DNA of 64,000 nt from Sceloporus undulatus (taxonomy: Eukaryota > Chordata > Lepidosauria > Squamata > Phrynosomatidae): the NCBI RefSeq assembly GCF_019175285.1, contig NC_056530.1, positions 1,701,474-1,765,473 on the forward strand, in the 5' to 3' direction. The notes under the pieces were generated by a model that was not told the origin of the DNA, ran no database searches, and saw only the letters and a list, made by a program, of their open reading frames with translations. Made by a program: the position numbers and the translations under genes. Positions 37,397 through 47,828 of the stretch are shown here, piece by piece (the first letter of the stretch is position 1; the number at the start of each line of letters is the position of its first letter).

Positions 37397-37589
37397 AGAT
37401 CGCTCATATGTAAACCTGACTAGCAAGCTTTATTGGACAAGCTATAAATAAATGATCCTTGGAAATCTGTAATGTACTAAAGTTCAGTGAAAGATCACAT
37501 TTTTGGTATACAAGTGAGCTGGCAACTGCTGGAGTGGGATTCCAACTTTGCTCACACTTACTTAACCTCTTTTTCTCCCATCTCCCTTG

Positions 37590-37778
37590 GTTTGAACTTT
37601 GGACTCCGACTCTGGAGTCCGGGGTTCGATTCCCACTTAGCCATGAAACGCACTGGTGACCCTGAGCAAGTCAATGCTCTCAGCCTCAAGGGAAGGCAAT
37701 GGCAAACCTCCGCTGGCCAAGAAAACTCCAGGATAGAGTCGCCATTAAGTCGGAAACAACTTGAAGGCACACAACACA
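37590..37778 (+). repeat. Sauria-type SINE
   Basis: Head CCGACTCTGGAGTCCGGGGT and B-box-like GGGGTTCGATTCCC, then GGCAATGGCAAACCTCC and the tail CATTAAGTCGGAAACAACTT. Confidence 0.85.
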
Positions 37779-38106
37779 CACTTCTCCCTCTACACTATGA
37801 AGATGCAACACTGCTTACTGAGTATGTATGCCATGAACTGCTGTATATTTGGTCTGTGTTTAACAGTAAAGGATATTCACCTATTTATCCTATTCTAGAA
37901 ATTCAAGCATAAGTTAGCAAAACTTTACTTTTACTGTGTTATCCTAAAGACAACAAACCATGTTTTCTAGGCGTTCAATGTATACTTTGACATGACCCAA
38001 CGTAACGCTATGTCAGCTGGTGTGTTTTCACTCCTCGTTCTAGTACTCCTGTAAGGAACATATAATCAGAGCACATACTCCCTAAAGTTTATTTAAGAAA
38101 ATCAAT

Positions 38107-38337
38107 GGCCTGTTACAGACTGCCAAAATAAGACTGCTTCGGGTCTCTTTGGAGGTATGCTCTTTAAATGATGCATGGGTCCTAAGAGTCCGGAGGTCGC
38201 GCCAAAGCCACACTCCATCCCTAAGCACCGGAGTGCAGCTTTGGTCCAGCTTCCGGATTCTTAGGATGCATGCATCATTTAAATAGCATACCTCCAGAGA
38301 CCTGAAACAGCTTTATTTTGGCAGTCTGTAACAGACC
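38107..38337. mobile_element. Family A fold-back MITE in PDIK1L intron 1
   Basis: Ends GGCCTGTTACAGACTGCC and GGCAGTCTGTAACAGACC. Exact 3-bp duplication AAT at 38,104-38,106 and 38,338-38,340. Confidence 0.85.
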
Positions 38338-38399
38338 AATGAAAATAAGGGAAGAGCACAGAGCTATCCTATATTGACTAGTTTTGCATAAGGAGGACT

Positions 38400-38532
38400 G
38401 CCAAAGGTATATCCAGTCTCAAACTGGATTCCTTTTGCAGTATGTTTTGGAGCGTTGTCCGCTGCCACACTGCCCAATTAATACAGTTTGACACTGCTTT
38501 AACTACCTTGGCTCAATGCTATGGAATCCTAG
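38400..38532. mobile_element. Family B MITE remnants
   Basis: Rearranged pieces: GTCTCAAACTGGATTCC with TTTTGCAGTATGTTTTGGA, then ACAGTTTGACACTGCTTTAA up to ATGGAATCCTAGG, where the GC-rich element begins. Confidence 0.55.
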
Positions 38533-38895
38533 GCGGGATACAGACCGCCCAAAAAGGGTGGTCTCCCGCCGCCCTCGTTTGTTGCGTGAGGGAGCAGCAG
38601 CGGACAAACTGCGCGGCTCCCTTGCGCAACAAAAAGAAGCTGCAAAAAGCGGCTTCTTTCTGTGGCACCATTATGACGCCACAAGGTGCCAATGGCGCAC
38701 TTGCGTCATCATGAATGCGGATGCTAGGCGTCCGTCATGTCAAAATGGTGGCACCCATATGTACAGGGTGCCGACATTTTGACGTCCTGGCGCCATACTA
38801 GGCTTAGGGAGCGTCTAAAAACTACGCTCCCGGGCAACCCTAGTGCGTTGTCAGGACATACTAAAAGGCCCATTTAAATCGGGCCCTAGTTTGTA
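38532..38895. mobile_element. GC-rich multi-hairpin element, related to 219-756
   Basis: Begins GGCGGGATACAGACCGCCC and is made of successive inverted repeats such as AAGAAGC and GCTTCTT, TTGACG and CGTC, and GGGAGCG and CGCTCCC, ending near GGCCCATTTAAATCGGGCCC. The first bases match the ACAGACCGCCC of the element at 219. It probably interrupted a family B MITE. Confidence 0.55.
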
Positions 38896-38908
38896 ATTTT
38901 GTGAGATA

Positions 38909-39119
38909 GGTCCAAAACACATTGTAGAAATAATCCAGTTTGAGAGCGCTTTCACTGCCCTGGGGGATTATGGGAGCTGTAGTTTATTGTGGCACCAGGG
39001 CTCTCTGACAGAGAAGGCTAAATGTCTTGCAAAACTACACTTCCCAGAATTCCCTAGCACTGAGCCGGGGAACTTAAAGCGGCCTCAAACTGGATTACTT
39101 CTGCGGTGTGTTTTGGACC
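38909..39119. mobile_element. Family B MITE, complete
   Basis: Inverted ends GGTCCAAAACACATTGTAG and CTGCGGTGTGTTTTGGACC. The flanks show the 3-bp direct repeat ATA (38,906-38,908 and 39,120-39,122). Confidence 0.8.
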
Positions 39120-39122
39120 ATA

Positions 39123-39585
39123 GTTAGCCTTCGAACTAAAAATCCCAGGATCCGATCGGACGGAGCCAGGGCAGTTAAAGCGTTGTCAGTGTGGTTGCAG
39201 CCTACTTGTCTCCCTTAGGTTAAGGATACACAAGAGTAAAGCCTCCAAATCCACCTTTCAAGACGCAAACGGCACAAAACAACTGACAGCAGAGATCGTA
39301 ATAATCAGAAAATCAGGACTAGCTGCAGGTCCTACTGATAAGACCAGAAGACGGAAAACACCCAGCCTGGCACTCTCCCTTGTTGTGCCTTTTAACTGAA
39401 GCTCTGAAGAAATCAGCAGGCAGAGTTTTCCAGTGTATGGATGACAGATACAGGCCAAGCTTTGGGCGAAGACAACTGTCATGGCTCCATGTGACAGGAG
39501 CCTGGGATGTGTAGCATTCAAAGCCACAGCCGTGTGAGTCTGGGAAATGGGGATGCAAAGGGATCTTGCAGCACCTTGGAGACTA
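39123..39585. other. PDIK1L intron 1 sequence
   Basis: No gene is recognised. Open frames on the minus strand (39,258-39,722) run into CAA repeats and look like chance. Confidence 0.35.
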
Positions 39586-39695
39586 AAGTCCAAAAGACAC
39601 TGCAGAAACAGCTTGGTTTGAACCTGCTTTAACTGCCCTGGATCAGTGCTGTGGGATTCTGGGAACTGTAGTTTGTGGTGGTCCTGGAGCGGAGC
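39586..39695. mobile_element. Family B MITE, left half
   Basis: GTCCAAAAGACACTGCAG, then TTTAACTGCCCTGGATCAG and GGGAACTGTAGTTTGTGG. The right half is missing and a CAA repeat follows. Confidence 0.6.
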
Positions 39696-39721
39696 AAACA
39701 ACAACAACAACAACAACAACA

Positions 39722-40058
39722 ATAATAATTGAACTATGATTCTGGAGACTATGGTTCTATTCCCAACTCAGCCATGAGAGCCACTGGGTGCCTTGGGCCA
39801 GAGGTCACGCTCTCTCAGCCTCAGAAGAAGGCAACGGCAAGCCTCCTCTGAAGAAACCTTGTCTAGAAAGCCCTGAAGTTTGCCTTAGGGTTGCCATAGA
39901 AAGCACACAAACACACACACATCCCTCTCCCGGCCTCAGAGGAAGCCAACAGCAAACGCTCCATAAAGAAACCTTGCCAAGAAAACCCCAGGATGATCGG
40001 TTTACCTTTGGGCCAACGTCAGTCAGAAATGACTGGAAGGCGCACAACACACACTGAG
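39722..40058 (+). repeat. Two consecutive Sauria-type SINE pieces
   Basis: The first runs from ATTGAACTATGATTCTGGAG to GTTGCCATAGAAAGC. The second starts near CTCTCCCGGCCTCAGAGG and ends AATGACTGGAAGGCGCAC. CACACACA linkers join them. Confidence 0.75.
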
Positions 40059-40078
40059 GCATACGCTCCCATACAGAC

Positions 40079-40182
40079 AGGCCACAATAAAGCTGCTTCG
40101 GGTCACTTTGGAGGCATGCTGTTTAAATGATGCATGCGCCCTAAGAGTCCGGAAGCTGCGCCAAAGCTGTGCCTGACTCTAT
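40079..40182. mobile_element. Family A MITE, left arm only
   Basis: AATAAAGCTGCTTCGGGTC, ATGCTGTTTAAATGATGCAT and AGTCCGGAAGCTGCGCC match the left arm of the copies at 36,628 and 38,107. Confidence 0.7.
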
Positions 40183-40204
40183 GGGGCAACACACAAACAC
40201 ACGT

Positions 40205-40665
40205 GTCACACTCTCTCAGCCTAAATAAAAGACAACCTGAAGCTACACAAACACACACACACACAAAGGTCACACTCTCTCAGCCTCAGAAGAGGGCCGT
40301 GGCAAACCTCCTCTGAACCAAGGCTGACCTTAGGTCTCCATAAGTCGGGAGTGGTTTTAAGGCACACAAACACACACACAACACACACGTCACACTCGCC
40401 CAGCCCCTCAGCCCAAGTCAGAAGCGACCAGAAGCTGCACAAACACACAAAGACACCCATCACACTCTCTCAGCCTCTCAAGTCAGAAGCGACCTAAAGC
40501 CACACAAAGACACAAAAGACACGCGTCACACTCTCTCAGCCTCTCATCCTAAATCAGAAGCGGCCTGAAGCTGCACAAAGACACACATGACACACTCTCT
40601 CAAGTCAGAAGCGACCTAAAGACACACAAAGACACCCGTCACGCTCTCTCAGCCTGAACTGGAAA
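40205..40665 (+). repeat. SINE-derived tandem repeat next to the PDIK1L promoter
   Basis: About seven head-to-tail units of 50-120 bases, each starting TCACACTCTCTCAGCCT and ending in a SINE-tail phrase such as AAGTCAGAAGCGACCT plus CACACAAAGACAC. The unit is an internal slice of the Sauria SINE. The array lies in intron 1, about 200 bases inside the exon 1 donor. Confidence 0.8.
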
Positions 40666-41180
40666 GGCCCCGAAGGCACGGCAGATCCCCGAAGGCACTT
40701 CCCCCTCACAGAAGCCGGGCCTCCCTCCCTTCCTCCCTCCCTGAGGCTCCGAGAGCCGGCCTCCTTTCCCCCAGAAGCGGAGGAGGCCCGAGGCCGGTCT
40801 CCCTTCCTTCCGCCCCCGGAGCCTCCTCCACTCTCCCGAAGGCCTGCGCTTCCTTCCTACCTCAGAGCCTCCGCGGCGCTGCTTCCTCCTGGCCGCCATT
40901 ATCAGTCTGACTGACTCCGTTCTCCCGGGCTCCCGACACACCCCCTTCTGGACAGCAAGGCTACGGAGCGCGCATGAGCACTTAATTCCTCCAAGTGCGC
41001 ACGCGCGCACCAGGCAAACACCCCCCCCTCCCCCCCCCCCTCTTCCCCCCCCCGATTGGCTGCTTCAAGGAAACAAGGGGGCGGGGCCTACGCTCTCCCG
41101 ACGCTCTCATTCGCTGCGGCGCTCCACCGAAGCTGGTGTCTCTCTCGCGCCCCCTACTGGCTGCAGGGCTCAGGTGAGCT
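40640..41180. promoter_or_regulatory. PDIK1L: CpG-island promoter of PDIK1L
   Basis: Dense CpGs and GC-rich sequence around exon 1. On the minus strand, going toward the gene, there are an Sp1-type GGGGCGGGGCC (plus orientation) at 41,077-41,088, a CCAAT box (ATTGG at 41,055-41,059), long C runs at 41,021-41,053, an exact NRF-1 match TGCGCACGCGCG at 40,996-41,007 and a YY1-type ATGGCGGCC at 40,891-40,899. There is no TATA box. This is a broad housekeeping-type promoter; the start site is probably within about 40,900-40,990. Confidence 0.8.
40861..40985 (-). other. PDIK1L: PDIK1L exon 1 (5'UTR, approximate 5' edge)
   Basis: The 3' edge is set by the donor GAG/GTAGGAAGG at 40,860. The 5' edge is a guess. 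The exon contains an ATG in strong context at 40,897-40,899 that opens a short upstream reading frame (see findings). The main start codon is in exon 2, as in mammals. Confidence 0.6.
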
Positions 41181-41234
41181 TGGCATTGCATTGCAAAGCC
41201 ATAGTCCTGCACAGGGTCGCTTTGTGGCAGGGGG

Positions 41235-41397
41235 TGCTTACTATTAATAATAAATAAATGAATGAATGAATAAATAAATAAATAAATAATAGGCAGGGAA
41301 ATGTCTAATTAACAATTAATAAGCCGCTCTGAGAGCATTTCTAAAGCGCAGGGGTAAAATACAATTATTATAAATAAATATTTTTATTATTAATAAA

Positions 41398-41476
<79 letters not shown>

Positions 41477-42720
41477 TATACCCTGCTCTTTAGAAATAAC
41501 TGCTACAACAAAACAAGAACAACAACAATAAGAAGAAATTATTATTAATAAAGAGAGTGGTATAAATACAATCAATAATAATAATAATAGTAGTAGGGAA
41601 TAATAATAATAATAATAATAATAGGCAGAAAAATGTCTAATTAACAATTTCTAAGCCTCTCAGAGCATTTCTAAAGCATCGGGTAAAAATACAATTAATA
41701 TTATTATTAACTATTTATACCCTGCTCTTTAGAAATAATAATAATAGGGAATTATTATTATTACAACCACTAAAGAGAGTGATAATAATAATAATAGGGA
41801 ATAATAATAAAAATTGGCAGAAAGATGTCTAATTAACAATTTGAAGGCCACTCTGAGAATATTTCTAAAGCATGGGGTAAAAATGCAATTATTATTGTTA
41901 TTATTAACTGTATTTATACTCTGCTCTTTAGAAATAATAATAATAATGATAATAATAATAATAGGAACATCACATGATTGTTATCCTACATTTTTTTTTG
42001 CTGTTTGCTATATTTTATTATTTAAATGTCAATATGTATTAATATGTATTATGTTTAATTACTTTTGTAGAACGTACACCATAGGTTTGTTTTATTTTAT
42101 TCTATTCTGTTTTTTAACCGATCGTATGTACATCGCTGTGTAAATTTACAGTGCTTTATAAATAAAGCTTAATAATAATCATAATAATAATATTGATTAT
42201 TTTTGATAATTTTTGTAAACCACTGTGTAAACCCTACGGCCACTTATAAAAGAAATGTAATAATAATAATATAATAATAATAATTCAACAATGCATAAAG
42301 GATAAAGCTTAATAATAATAATAATAATAATTTTTATTATTTTTGATAAATTTTGTAAAGCTGTAGGCGTTACACAGCGCTTTACAAAAATTATCAAAAA
42401 TAATAAAAAATTATTATTATTATTATTATTATTAAGCTTTATCCTTTGTGCATTGTTGATTATTATTATTATTATTAAAACAAATGTAATAATGATGATG
42501 ATGATGATGATGATAATAATAATAATAATAATAATCCAACAGTGCAATAGGATAAAGCTTATAAAGCTTAATAATAATAATATTTGATTATTATTATTAT
42601 AATTTTTGTAAAGTGTTTTGTAAAGCCTTGGGTGCCCTGTAAAATAAGTGTGGTAATAAATAATAATAATAATAATAATCCCACAGTGTAATAGGATAAA
42701 GCTTAATAACAATAATTTTT
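41235..42720. repeat. TTA/TAA-rich block of LINE tails and triplet repeats
   Basis: Long (TTA)n, for example 41,398-41,474. A roughly 190-300 base unit with GAGCATTTCTAAAGC and ATACCCTGCTCTTTAGAAAT occurs three times (about 41,310, 41,630 and 41,825). Repeated CR1/L2-type termini ATAAATAAAGCTTAATAATA follow from 42,150. Minus-strand frames here are long runs of Asn, Ile or Tyr and are not genes. Confidence 0.85.
42286..42458. repeat. Long palindrome inside the triplet block
   Basis: Left arm CAACAATGCATAAAGGATAA and onward; the right arm ends TTATCCTTTGTGCATTGTTG. Arms of about 75 bases, including the TTA runs and TTTTTGATAAATTTTG/CAAAAATTATCAAAAA, surround a spacer of about 20 bases. It can form a cruciform. 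Confidence 0.85.
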
Positions 42721-43395
42721 ATGGGATGCAGAGGAGGGCACAAGGAAAAAGCATCTGGACCTTTCCTTGCCAAATCTGCAAGGTGGCAGGGCTTGTGTGT
42801 GGACACACCGCTTCTGAGGCGGGTCCAAACAGGGGGCGGGGATGCAAACCCTGAAGACCATTTGCTGCTCTAACCAATAGGCCTCCCTCTCCCTTCCCTC
42901 CATCCTCTCGTCCTGCCCTCTGCTTGTGCCTTTGTATTTCCCCTTCTGCAAAGCATCCCTGCTTATTCTTACCTTGCTTTGTCACCCAGAGGTCTTCCTG
43001 CGGGTGGATCCAGGAGCATCCTTCATCTTTGCTCTTTATCTTTCTTCCTCCTTCTTGCAATTAAATCTTAGGCATTTTTCTTTTTGCTGTTCAAAAAATG
43101 GAATCTGTGGGTTTGTCTGCCTTTTCTTCCAGAAAGCCAGGAGAGGAGAGGAGAGCCCTTGCTGCCAAAACTGCATGGAGGTGTGATCTACCTGAGAATG
43201 GTCCAGGACACCTTTGTTAGCATCCTTTTTAGCCCTCCAGGCATGGGGAAAGGTGGCTTTGTGGTTCCTGCAGAGAAACCAGGGTTGAGATCGGATGGTA
43301 AGATCTCTGCCACCCCTCTCCTGCCAAGGATAAAGGGCTGTTGGTATCTTCCCTTAAAGAGACACCGTCTTCCCATTTTTCTCTTTATTAGGAGA
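42721..43395. other. Unassigned sequence between repeats
   Basis: Looks unique. Overlapping frames occur on both strands (42,719-43,060 minus; 43,084-43,584 plus), but no family signature was recognised. Confidence 0.3.
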
Positions 43396-43397
43396 GA

Positions 43398-44085
43398 ATG
43401 GGTGCAATTTATTTATAGGGAGCCATTGGGAGCCTTTGGGGTTTGGTTCCAGGATCCACCCTGGGTACCAAAATCTGAGGATGATCAAGTCCCATTATAC
43501 CCAATGGTGCTACAGAATGGTGTTCCCTATGGGAGAAAAAAAATCAAAGCTTGCTTTTGGGGTTTTAATTCAAGCTATGGATAGTGGAATCCATGGATAC
43601 AGAGGGCTGACTGGACAGTCGTCCCTCCATGTCCACTGATTCTTTATCCACGGATTCAACTATCCACAGATTGGAAATAGTCCAAGAATATGGTGGGTCC
43701 TTGGTATCCGCTGGGGTTTGGTTCCAGGACTCCCCATGAATATTAAAATCCATGGATGCTCAAGCCCCATTATATATAGTGGTGGAGTAAAATGGTGTCC
43801 CTCATATAAAATGGCAAAATCAAAGCTTGCTTTTGGGAGCTTTGAAAACATATTTTCAAGTTATGGATGGTGGAATCTGTGGATGCAGAATCAATGGATA
43901 CAGAGGGCTGACTAGACAGTTGTCCCTTCATATCCGCTGATTCTTTATCCATGGATCCAACTATCCACAGCTTGGAAATAGTCCAAGAATATGGCAGGTC
44001 CTTGATATCTGCTGGTGTTTGGTTCCAGGACTCCGCATGCATATTAAAATCAGTAGACCCTGAGGTCCCATTGAATATACTGTAT
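43398..44085. repeat. Head-to-tail array of Tigger-like family T units
   Basis: TTTGGTTCCAGGA recurs at about 43,443, 43,718 and 44,019, so the period is roughly 275-300 bases. Each unit also carries AATGGTGT.CC and CAGAGGGCTGACT.GACAGT. Outer parts are diverged. Confidence 0.7.
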
Positions 44086-44430
44086 GTACTTGACTATAAG
44101 TCAACCTCATGTATAAGTCAAAGGCATGTTTTGGGGCCAAAATTATGGATTTTGATATGGCCCATGGATAAATCAAGGGTAAAACTTAGGGACGTGTAGC
44201 AAAAGATGAAGCAAAGGAAAATGATGCCAAAGAACTACAAAATCCCAGCAGACATAATTCTTTGTGCTCACTCTTAAGGCTGGGTGGATGAGAGAGTAGA
44301 GGGGGTCATTGCTTCCAGGAAAGATTATACTCTTGCCTTTTATCAGGGAACGGTTCTTTCTTTTAAATAAGAGTTAAGATACAGCCTTTACATTGACCCA
44401 TGGATAAGTCAACTCAGGTTTTTGGAGTCA
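44078..44430. mobile_element. Family G MITE
   Basis: ACTGTATGTACTTGACTATA, then GTTTTGGGGCCAAAATTATG and AACTTAGGGACGTGTAGC. It ends near ACCCATGGATAAGTCAACTC. Confidence 0.6.
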
Positions 44431-44439
44431 ATTTTTTAA

Positions 44440-44551
44440 CCTAAATTTCTAGACTTAGTATCTGTATATATATGAGTATATGCAGTAGTTGCATAGTAAA
44501 ATGGTGTCCCTTATAGGAAATGGCAAAATCACTGGAAAAAGTCTTTTTGGA

Positions 44552-44615
<64 letters not shown>

Positions 44616-44825
44616 GAATATTTTCATGCTGTGGATGGTTGAATCCGTCGATGAAGAATCTGTGAATATGGAGGGAGGGCCGTCTATACATTCCAAAAAG
44701 CAAAGCTTAATTTTGCTCTTTCATATGAGGGACACTATTTTACTGTGCTGTTGTATATAATGGGACTTGAGCATCCACAGACGTTGGTATACATGGGGGG
44801 GGGGGGGTTGGGTCATGAAACCAAA
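44440..44825. mobile_element. Family T element split by a (TA)n(CA)n microsatellite
   Basis: AAAATGGTGTCCCTTATAGG, then (TA)n and (CA)n at about 44,554-44,610. The second half reads GTGGATGGTTGAATCCG, and another family T piece continues to a G run at 44,797-44,808. Confidence 0.55.
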
Positions 44826-45499
44826 CTCCAGAAGATGCCAAGACCCCTCTGTATATGGCACTTAGAGTGTGCTGGTGGGGGAGACAAGCAGTCTGATGTT
44901 CAGAGAAGGAGGAGGATATAAGATTGATAAAGGGATCTGTGGTAAGAGCCGAGTTTCACAGGACTTTTTTCCTGAGAAAATGTCTTATTCCCCCCTCCTC
45001 GTCTTCTTCCTCCCCCTAAGGACATTTGCAACCTCTTTCAAAATATTCTCCATCTTTATTTTATGGGAGTTGCTATATCTCCTCCTCCCTTCCCCATTGA
45101 TGCAGAAGTGTGCAAGGCTGGGCCACTACCCCAAACATGCTCAGGTGCTCATCATTTGCCATCAAGTCAACTTTGACTTATGGCAATCCTATCACCAGCC
45201 AGTGATCCTGGTGGTCTCTCATTCATAGTATTGCCATATGTCAAAGTTGACTTGATGGTTCTTGCTATCCCTTAACAACACTAGGATTTTTCACATTGTG
45301 AAAATAATCCAGGATGAATTCAGGTTGAATTCAGCGGTTCATTTTTCTTTGCTGGAGGACAGAGCTATGTGTCCTCTGCTGTACCATCTGATCCTCCAAA
45401 AGGGTGGATGTAGGCTCCTGCTTGCCCTTTGCTCCAGGAAGCAAAATGCCTTGGGTCAGCCTTGTTCTCAGAAGCAAACCAAATAGTAGTTTAAATGCT
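44826..45499. other. Unassigned sequence with a small hairpin
   Basis: 45,159-45,258 is an inverted repeat: CCATCAAGTCAACTTTGACT against AGTTGACTTGATGG, probably from two opposed SINE tails. No gene was recognised. Confidence 0.4.
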
Positions 45500-45504
45500 G
45501 GATT

Positions 45505-45690
45505 ACAACTGCAGACAGGATTAGATTCCCAGCTCGGTCATGAAACCCACTGAGTGATGTTGGGCAAGTCACACTCTCTCAGCATCAAATCCCCCCTGAA
45601 GAAACTTGCTAAGAAAACCTCATGATGGGTTCACTTAGGGTGCCATAATTCAGGATCAACTTGAAGACACACAACAACAACAGAATAGTT
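45505..45690 (+). repeat. Sauria-type SINE
   Basis: GATTCCCAGCTCGGTCATGA, then TGTTGGGCAAGTCACACTC and a tail AATTCAGGATCAACTTGAAG with CAACAACAACAG. Confidence 0.8.
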
Positions 45691-46420
45691 TGGGATGGGG
45701 AGCAGACCAGAGATGATGACTGACATATTTGTGTGTGCTTTCGTTATAAATATTTGGGCATTAAACATTGTGTTGTAATTTATTTTAGAAATTATATGTA
45801 TTATACAGTATTGTTTCTTGTAAAATCTGTTACTACAACATTTGCAATATATGCCTGGTAGTATTTTAGACTTATTTTTCTGGCAGGCATCCTCCTTTTG
45901 ATATGTTTTGGCTGATCTGTTTATTTTAGCTGTTTAGAAGATTGCTTACTGTGAAGTGTCATTATTTCTTGTAAGTTTAATGTAGTTTTATTGCTTGTTT
46001 TCGCTTCTCCTGTGTGTAAACTGCCCCAAGGGCATCGCTAGTTGTTTGACATAAAGCATTCAAAATAATTGAAAAATGCTGCTCGGTTTCTTTCTGCTTT
46101 GCAGTAGATTGGCTTAGATTCCTGACTCCTGGTTGTTTAATCACAGCAGACACAGAATGAACCCCATTATTTTGACCAACTGTGCTGTAGAAATGAAGAA
46201 AGCTTGGCCTTTGCCATGGAAGTAGGACTGTGACATTCTCTTTTATTCTAGAACTCAGAACAAATTCTTCATCTTCGAAGTCTCAAATTCGAAGCCTGGA
46301 TCTTTGGCTCAGGTTCTGACTGATGAATCTTCAGGTTCTAGTAAAAAAACAGACTGTGCCACAGTTGGTTTACTCCACCTTTGACCTAAGGCACTTTGAG
46401 AACTATTTTCATAAACCTTG
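45691..46420. other. Intergenic sequence without a recognised gene
   Basis: About 45,700-46,075 is A/T-rich and ends GCATCGCTAGTTGTTTGACA plus AAAATAATTGAAAAATG, probably an old LINE tail. Confidence 0.3.
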
Positions 46421-46424
46421 TGCC

Positions 46425-46780
46425 GTCCAACTTGGCAGGGACAGTCCGGATTAATCCTTGTCATCCTATTCTTTGAGCTGATTTTAAGATGTCCCAGTTT
46501 CTCTTTCCTTGCCCCACATTTCTCCCTTTGTCCTCAGCTTGCTTCAGCTGCTGCAGCCTAAGTTCCAAGTGCAAAGGAAGGTGGCACTCATTAACTCAGA
46601 AGGATGTAAAGAAAGGGGCAGAATTTTGCCCTTTCCTGTTGGCTCAGGCAAAAGCAAACTGCTGCAGCCCTTTCCTACCTTGTCTGGTCTTCCTCTTTAA
46701 TAACTTTTGCTGTCTTGACCACATCTAATGTTGCTAAGCCACACATATTCCAATTTTCATCCGTTCAACACTGAAGGTTT
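46425..46780 (+). repeat. Family C repeat, longest copy
   Basis: Covers both halves seen separately at 10,722 and 11,865: AAGATGTCCCAGTTTCTC first, then GGCTCAGGCAAAAGCAAACT. Confidence 0.6.
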
Positions 46781-46903
46781 GAAACTTTAAGAGGTATTCC
46801 TAATGTTGCCCCATCTCCCTGAGGGATAAGAAGTTCCATGGGTGCAATGATAATACAGATTTTGCTCCTTTTGGAAGGGAAGACATAGTGGAATTTAGTA
46901 ATA

Positions 46904-47142
46904 CAGTGGGCCCTTGTTATCCACAGGGCTTTGGTTTCAGGACACCCCCCCAGTGGATACCCAAATCCGTGGATGCTTAAATCCTATTATATACAATGGG
47001 GTAGTAAAATGGTGTCCCTTACATAAAATGGCAAAATCAAGGTTTGCTTACTGGAATTTGTATACAGTATTTTAAAAATATTTTGAAACCGTGGATGCTT
47101 GAATCCGTGGATTAAAAATCCATGGATGTGGAGGGTTTACTA
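46904..47142. mobile_element. Tigger-like family T MITE
   Basis: Starts CAGTGGGCCCTTGTTATCC after TA and ends in GGAGGGTTTACT before another TA. The inside holds AAATGGTGTCCCTTACATAA and CCGTGGATGCTTGAATCCG. Confidence 0.8.
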
Positions 47143-47740
47143 TATCTAGATTGAATGACATGGTGGAGTCAGAGCTAAACCTTCCCCTCTTTCACTAAAT
47201 CCAGAACAGAAGCATAGTGCCTTTTGACTAGTACTAATTTGCGCTTTTGGACCTAAATCCCAAATTAATCCCAGCTAGAGTAGTCCCATTGAATCATGAA
47301 ACTGACATAAATGCTGACTTACCATATTCACAATGATTCAACTGCTTCTACTCTACTTAAAACTAACCCTGTATTTAATAAAAATATATACAGTATTTTA
47401 AAATACTAGCCATGTATTTTAGGCTACCGGGAGTTGTGTTTTGCCATTTGCCTGTCAAAAAAGCAGCATGTACTGCTGTTGGAAGATGCCCCTTTCAGTG
47501 TAATTCTAGATTGGTTATCAAGAAGCTGTTCCAACCTTTGGATAAACTTTGCAGCTCCTCGAGCAATATATACACAAGCCCTCGAAATAGTCACAGCAGC
47601 TGTCCGCAAAGGGTAGGGAAAAGAGGCGATTGGGAATGTGGGTCGGAAGGAGGCGCCCTATACCTTCAGATACAAGGGTGCCTTTTCAATACCATCCACT
47701 GGAATGAAATGAGATAAGCAATGGGACAGGCAAAAGGGTT
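47143..47740. other. Intergenic sequence without a recognised gene
   Basis: Unique-looking block at 47,400-47,710 with small frames on both strands. No signature was recognised. Confidence 0.3.
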
Positions 47741-47828
47741 GTTGTTGTGTGCCTTAAAGTCATTTCTGACTTACAGCGACCCTAAGGTGAACCTATCAAG
47801 GGGTTTTCTTGGCAAGATTTGTTGTGGA
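47741..47828 (-). repeat. Sauria-type SINE tail
   Basis: GTTGTTGTTGTGTGCCTTAA, then GACTTACAGCGACCCTAAGG and GTTTTCTTGGCAAGATTTG. Confidence 0.8.

Noticed and set aside
40205-40665. CRISPR array
   Set aside because: Repeat spacing is irregular, the units are SINE pieces, and the genome is vertebrate.
40639-41010. 123-residue Arg/Gly-rich minus-strand protein
   Set aside because: It overlaps PDIK1L exon 1 and reads through its splice donor. Only the first 13 codons after the ATG at 40,899 would be in mature mRNA.
41390-42712. Asn-, Ile- and Tyr-rich open frames
   Set aside because: They are translations of TTA/TAA repeats.
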